Shown here: in pieces, positions 5,062-7,446 of the stretch
How the letters are laid out: every line of letters begins with the position of its first letter
Numbering within the stretch: the first letter of the stretch is position 1
NCBI GenBank assembly: GCA_012031475.1
Contig: JAAUTJ010000220.1
Coordinates: forward strand, 1-7,446
DNA: 7,446 nt
DNA from: Leptolyngbyaceae cyanobacterium SM1_3_5
GTDB lineage: Bacteria; Cyanobacteriota; Cyanobacteriia; Elainellales; Elainellaceae
Direction of reading: 5' to 3'
Position numbers and translations under genes: made by a program
The notes under the pieces: model-generated
Told to the model about the DNA's origin: nothing
The model's input: the letters and a program-made list of their open reading frames with translations, nothing else
Database searches by the model: none

Positions 5062-5931
5062 ATGGTGAGAAAACGCAATTTATCTGATTTGCTTCGAGAC
5101 GAGGCCGGATCGCTCGACGATTCGGAGGACAATGCGCCTGCGGCTGAGCAGACGATCGATGTTTCTGCCGAACTTGCCGAACCTGCCGAACCTGATAACG
5201 AAAGCGCGATCGAACCTGCCCGCCGTTCGCAGCCCACAAAGGCCGACCTGCAAGCGATCGCCACAGATTTGACAGTCGAACTGGAAGCAGTGCGCGATCG
5301 CGAGCAGCAGCTTGAACAAACCATTGCCGACCTCAAAGTCAAGCTGGAATCGTATCAAGCCCAGCAGTCCGAGATCGAACAGCTTCGCGTTCAGCTTCAG
5401 CAGCAGACCGATCGCCTCCAGCAGCAAGCCGACCAGTCCGCCGAACTTGCCCAAGTTCAACAGCGGCTCGAAGCGGAACAAGCTCAAACGGCGCAGCTTA
5501 AAACGGAACTGGAAGCAGCCAAGCAGCTTGTCTTGAAGCTCAGCGAGGCGAACAGCAAACCACAGGCCAAGCCAGAAGCCAAGCCACAGGCCAAGCTAGG
5601 AGCCAAGCCAGAAGAGAAACCTGTCGATCGCCCTGCTCCCACGTCCCAACGCGCTCCCTTGCAGGCAAAGCCGCTCCCCCAGCGTGGCGGCGCGATCGCG
5701 CCTGCGCGTCCAAATATGCAGCCGCGCCCCCATGTACCCATTCGTCCGATCGCTCCTAACAACGTTCCATACATGCCATCCGAGGGCGACACCCGCCTAA
5801 CTGATGCCGATATCGCTGGGTGGATTGACGCAAATCCGCTTGTTTTTGACATCTTTCCTATGGGAGAGGTAGCGCGAGAGAGCGATCGCTACGCTACAGA
5901 TTGCATTGAAGCTGAAATCGCAATTTGCTGA
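5062..5931 (+). CDS. Glutamine-rich coiled-coil partner of ParA, candidate McdB
   Basis: This 289-residue protein has four parts. A basic N-terminal motif, VRKRNLSDLLRDEA (2-15), is followed by an acidic Ala/Glu/Pro stretch (17-52). A long Gln- and Glu-rich coiled coil covers about 60-162, beginning PTKADLQAIA. A disordered Lys/Pro/Ala region (165-235) contains AKP repeats. The C-terminus contains RLTDADIAGWID with the only tryptophan, W254. Type 2 McdB proteins are known to combine an N-terminal basic motif, a Q-rich coiled coil and an invariant C-terminal tryptophan, and to recruit McdA to carboxysomes. The gene starts 4 nt after the ParA stop. In relatives I recall, the protein ends within a few residues of the tryptophan; here 35 more residues follow (ANPLVFDIF to the end), perhaps through loss of a stop codon. 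No DNA-binding domain is visible, which argues against ParB. Confidence 0.75.
   Translation: MVRKRNLSDLLRDEAGSLDDSEDNAPAAEQTIDVSAELAEPAEPDNESAIEPARRSQPTKADLQAIATDLTVELEAVRDREQQLEQTIADLKVKLESYQAQQSEIEQLRVQLQQQTDRLQQQADQSAELAQVQQRLEAEQAQTAQLKTELEAAKQLVLKLSEANSKPQAKPEAKPQAKLGAKPEEKPVDRPAPTSQRAPLQAKPLPQRGGAIAPARPNMQPRPHVPIRPIAPNNVPYMPSEGDTRLTDADIAGWIDANPLVFDIFPMGEVARESDRYATDCIEAEIAIC
5563..5622 (+). repeat. Degenerate 12-nt tandem repeat encoding AKP repeats
   Basis: Units at 5563, 5575, 5587 and 5599 vary around CAGGCCAAGCCA or GAAGCCAAGCCA, with a weaker fifth at 5611. They encode Lys-Pro-containing repeats (KPQAKPEAKPQAKLGAKPEE) in the linker after the coiled coil. Being in multiples of three, copy changes would alter linker length without breaking the frame. 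Confidence 0.75.
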
Positions 5932-5944
5932 AGTTTTTGGCGAA

Positions 5945-5971
5945 TTGCGATCGTTGTCCAGCGTTTATGAT
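5945..5971 (+). promoter_or_regulatory. Weak sigma70-type promoter candidate upstream of the beta-barrel gene
   Basis: TTGCGA (5945-5950) and TATGAT (5966-5971) are separated by 15 nt, slightly short of the usual 16-18. The position would give a short leader before the GTG at 6015 and is compatible with the Shine-Dalgarno at 6002. The match is modest. Confidence 0.3.
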
Positions 5972-6001
5972 GATGCTTTATTTCTTACTCTCTCTAGATG
6001 T

Positions 6002-6007
6002 AAGGGG
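6002..6007 (+). promoter_or_regulatory. Ribosome binding site AAGGGG for the GTG start at 6015
   Basis: AAGGGG lies 7 nt before the GTG at 6015, which in turn begins a textbook signal peptide. It supports 6015 over the in-frame ATG codons at 5967-5975. Confidence 0.65.
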
Positions 6008-6014
6008 TGTGGAT

Positions 6015-6887
6015 GTGAACAAAACTTGTTTCGATCGCTTTTCTCAAGGTCTTGCAGCAACCGTGCTGCTAACGGGCGTGGTCGGCATGGCCGGAACTGC
6101 CCAGGCGGAAACGGTTGCTTCTGCCGCTGCTTTGCTCGAAGATGCTTCAACGGGTGCAGTCGTCTCGACGGGTACGATCGCGCCGCAGGAGCCGTCGCTG
6201 TTTGCCACAGAAGGATTTAGCCCAGAGGCGATCGTGGCGCAAACCGCTCAGCCAACGCCGCTTGATTCGCCCAGCCAGCTACCGCCACCCGGACAGCCTG
6301 TTCCCGGTCAGCCCGATCAGCCTGGTCGCACAGGCGCACCCACGCCACTTCCGCCTACGACTACACCGCCGCCCACATCTACACCGCCCGCAACCCCACC
6401 GCCCACAACCCGCCCTGCTCCGCCGCCTCGTCAAGATGGTGGGGTTCAACCGGGACGCGCTACTGCAACGGGTGCAAGCTATGTCGGTGCAGGTTTCAAC
6501 ATTGGCATCGGTGAGGGTGACAGTGCGGTCGGAGACGGCAGCTTCGCGCTCTTTAGCAAAATTGGCTTGACGCAACTTCTCTCGATTCGTCCGGCTGTGC
6601 TGTTCTCGGACGACGTGACCTTCTTGGTTCCGGTCACGTTCGACTTCATTCCGCTGATCACGCCTGCCACTCGCGACGTGGGCGAAGCCGTTGGCCTGCG
6701 CGTCTCGCCGTATGTGGGTGGGGGAGCCGCGATCTCAACCGGAGATGACAGCAGCGTTGACTTTCTGCTGACGGGCGGCGTTGATGTTCCCGTTAGCGAT
6801 CGCCTTACGGCCACCGCTCAGGTGAACGTCACATTTGTTGACAACACCGCTGTTGGCCTGCTGCTCGGCTTGGGCTACAACTTCTAG
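6015..6887 (+). CDS. Exported protein with proline-rich linker and predicted outer-membrane beta-barrel
   Basis: Starting at the GTG supported by AAGGGG, the 290-residue product has a signal peptide: basic and polar start MNKTCFDRF, hydrophobic core 13-25, cleavage after AQA at residues 29-31. Residues 32-76 are of low complexity. Residues 79-139 form a Pro/Thr-rich linker (many PPP, TPPP and PGQP steps). From about 154 to the end, short alternating Gly/hydrophobic segments such as SYVGAGFNIGIG, RPAVLF, FLVPVTFDF and VSPYVGGGAAIS look like beta-strands separated by acidic turns. The last residue is phenylalanine (GLGYNF), the classic C-terminal signal for the BAM insertase. I infer a small outer-membrane barrel of about 8 strands held by a flexible periplasmic linker. 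No ligand or partner can be named. It stands alone, with a candidate promoter upstream and a terminator-like hairpin downstream. Confidence 0.8.
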   Translation: MNKTCFDRFSQGLAATVLLTGVVGMAGTAQAETVASAAALLEDASTGAVVSTGTIAPQEPSLFATEGFSPEAIVAQTAQPTPLDSPSQLPPPGQPVPGQPDQPGRTGAPTPLPPTTTPPPTSTPPATPPPTTRPAPPPRQDGGVQPGRATATGASYVGAGFNIGIGEGDSAVGDGSFALFSKIGLTQLLSIRPAVLFSDDVTFLVPVTFDFIPLITPATRDVGEAVGLRVSPYVGGGAAISTGDDSSVDFLLTGGVDVPVSDRLTATAQVNVTFVDNTAVGLLLGLGYNF

Positions 6888-6920
6888 ATTCATCCGCTCA
6901 AATAGATTCATCCGCTCAAA
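6885..6920 (+). repeat. 18-bp tandem duplication including a stop codon
   Basis: TAGATTCATCCGCTCAAA occurs twice without a gap (6885-6902, 6903-6920). The first TAG is the stop codon of the beta-barrel gene. As 18 is a multiple of three, the second TAG is in the same frame and acts as a back-up stop. The perfect identity suggests a recent duplication. Confidence 0.92.
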
Positions 6921-6928
6921 GGTTCAAC

Positions 6929-6960
6929 AGGCGATCGCCCCAGTGCGATCGCCTATTTTG
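6929..6960 (+). terminator. Intrinsic terminator-like hairpin built from two HIP1 octamers
   Basis: AGGCGATCGC (6929-6938) and GCGATCGCCT (6945-6954) form a perfect 10-bp stem with a 6-nt loop (CCCAGT), followed by ATTTTG. Each arm contains a complete GCGATCGC. It lies 42 bp after the beta-barrel gene stop. The U-tract is short (four T), so it may be a weak terminator or an RNA-stabilising 3' hairpin. Confidence 0.65.
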
Positions 6961-7002
6961 TCATGGAGATGTGGCGCGATCGTGTCCTGTGCTACTCAGC
7001 AA

Positions 7003-7032
7003 TTTCAAGGCAACTGTCACAATCGCTAGACT
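7003..7032 (+). promoter_or_regulatory. Weak promoter candidate for the TldD/PmbA-family gene
   Basis: TTTCAA (7003-7008) and TAGACT (7027-7032), 18 nt apart, match the sigma70 consensus at 3/6 and 4/6 positions. The location, after the hairpin and about 28 nt before the start codon, is plausible. Sequence support is weak. Confidence 0.25.
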
Positions 7033-7060
7033 GAAGACGAATGATTTTTGACGAGACGGC

Positions 7061-7446
7061 ATGATTTCTGAACTTTCTCAAGCGCTGGCCGCGATCGATT
7101 TGCCAGCGGACTGGATCGGGTTGCGAGCGGTGAAGTCTGCGATCGGGATGACAACAGTACGCGACGGGTTGCCGCAGCGCAACGGGCGATCGCACAGTCA
7201 GGGCGTAATGGTTGAGGTGTTGGCAGAGGGACAGATCGGCTACGCGGCGGTGAATTCGCTGCGCCTGCCGGATTTGCAAGCTGCCGCTGAAACGGCCTAT
7301 CGTCAGGCGATCGCCGCCAGCAAATGGGCGATTTTTCCCACGTCCACAGCGGCGCGTCCGCGAGTGGTCGGCCAGTATGCTTCCTCAGTTCAAAAGCGCT
7401 CGATCTGCTCAGTCCCGGAGAAATCAATGAAATTTTGGTCGCGGTT
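7061..7446 (+). CDS. TldD/PmbA-family protein, N-terminal part, with apparent frameshift
   Basis: TldD/PmbA (TldE) proteins are cytosolic metal-dependent proteases or peptide-processing factors, best known from E. coli microcin B17 maturation and CcdA degradation. The frame from the ATG at 7061 reads LPADWIGLRAVKS, then VRDGLPQRNGRSHSQGVMVEVL and ARPRVVGQYAS, which I recognise as the N-terminal domain of a cyanobacterial member. After about residue 108 the family sequence continues in a different frame: KALDLLSPGEINEILVAV is encoded from about 7392 to the window end. One base therefore seems to be missing between about 7376 and 7397. The original frame stays open to the edge but encodes a nonsense tail (KRSICSVPEKS). 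The metal-binding motif and C-terminal domain lie outside the window, so TldD and PmbA cannot be separated here. Confidence 0.83.
   Translation, partial: MISELSQALAAIDLPADWIGLRAVKSAIGMTTVRDGLPQRNGRSHSQGVMVEVLAEGQIGYAAVNSLRLPDLQAAAETAYRQAIAASKWAIFPTSTAARPRVVGQYASSVQKRSICSVPEKSMKFWSR

Noticed and set aside
5846..5851. Perfect TTGACA hexamer as a promoter for the beta-barrel gene
   Set aside because: It lies inside the coiled-coil gene and no acceptable -10 hexamer follows at 15-19 nt.
5967..6014. Upstream in-frame ATG codons as the start of the beta-barrel protein
   Set aside because: They would add MMMLYFLLSLDVRGVD before an already complete signal peptide, and the AAGGGG site is placed correctly for the GTG at 6015.
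1..7446. tRNA, rRNA, riboswitch, transposase or attachment-site signals
   Set aside because: I looked on both strands and found no cloverleaf, rRNA-like segment, conserved riboswitch core or transposase motif that I could support.

Overview
The window looks like a piece of a cyanobacterial chromosome. I count 16 perfect copies of the octamer GCGATCGC (HIP1) in 7.4 kb, where chance predicts about 0.1. Several genes belong to families I know only or mainly from cyanobacteria: a DUF1824 protein, a short exported protein and a McdA/McdB-like pair. Heptanucleotide tandem repeats and a GTAGAGACG-type palindrome lie between genes, as is common in filamentous cyanobacteria. The strain cannot be named from this window.

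Layout. Positions 640 to 9 (minus) hold upp, uracil phosphoribosyltransferase. It is complete except for one missing base near 344/345 that breaks the frame. Its stop codon lies inside one arm of a repeat that recurs at 4282-4309. Positions 641-924 hold no convincing gene but are full of short tandem repeats (two 7-nt families and a 9-nt unit repeated almost six times). Positions 925-1326 hold a truncated Uma2 (DUF820) N-terminus joined in frame to a small conserved-looking 68-residue protein. Positions 1384-3540 encode polyphosphate kinase Ppk1, with both catalytic histidines. Its stop codon overlaps the start of a DUF1824 gene (3537-3938) by the ATGA arrangement. A convergent gene on the minus strand (4242-3883) encodes a small exported protein and overlaps the DUF1824 gene tail to tail by 56 bp.

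A repeat-bearing spacer (4243-4412) precedes a two-gene unit: a ParA/MinD-type ATPase (4413-5057) and, 4 nt later, a glutamine-rich coiled-coil protein (5062-5931). The small ParA with the signature lysine, the N-terminal RKRNLSDLL motif, the Q-rich coiled coil and the lone tryptophan near the C-terminus together suggest a type 2 McdA/McdB carboxysome-positioning system. This partner carries about 35 residues after the tryptophan, which I would not expect. Next comes an exported protein with a proline-rich linker and a probable outer-membrane beta-barrel (6015-6887). It is followed by an 18-bp tandem duplication that includes its stop codon, and by a terminator-like hairpin made of two HIP1 octamers. 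The window ends in the N-terminal part of a TldD/PmbA-family protein (7061 onward), which also appears to have lost one base near 7376-7397.

The genes do not form one pathway. The functional units are ppk1-DUF1824 (probably translationally coupled) and the ParA/coiled-coil pair. The two single-base frameshifts in otherwise well-preserved housekeeping genes point to either recent gene decay or indel errors in the sequence. That should be settled before either is called a real pseudogene.
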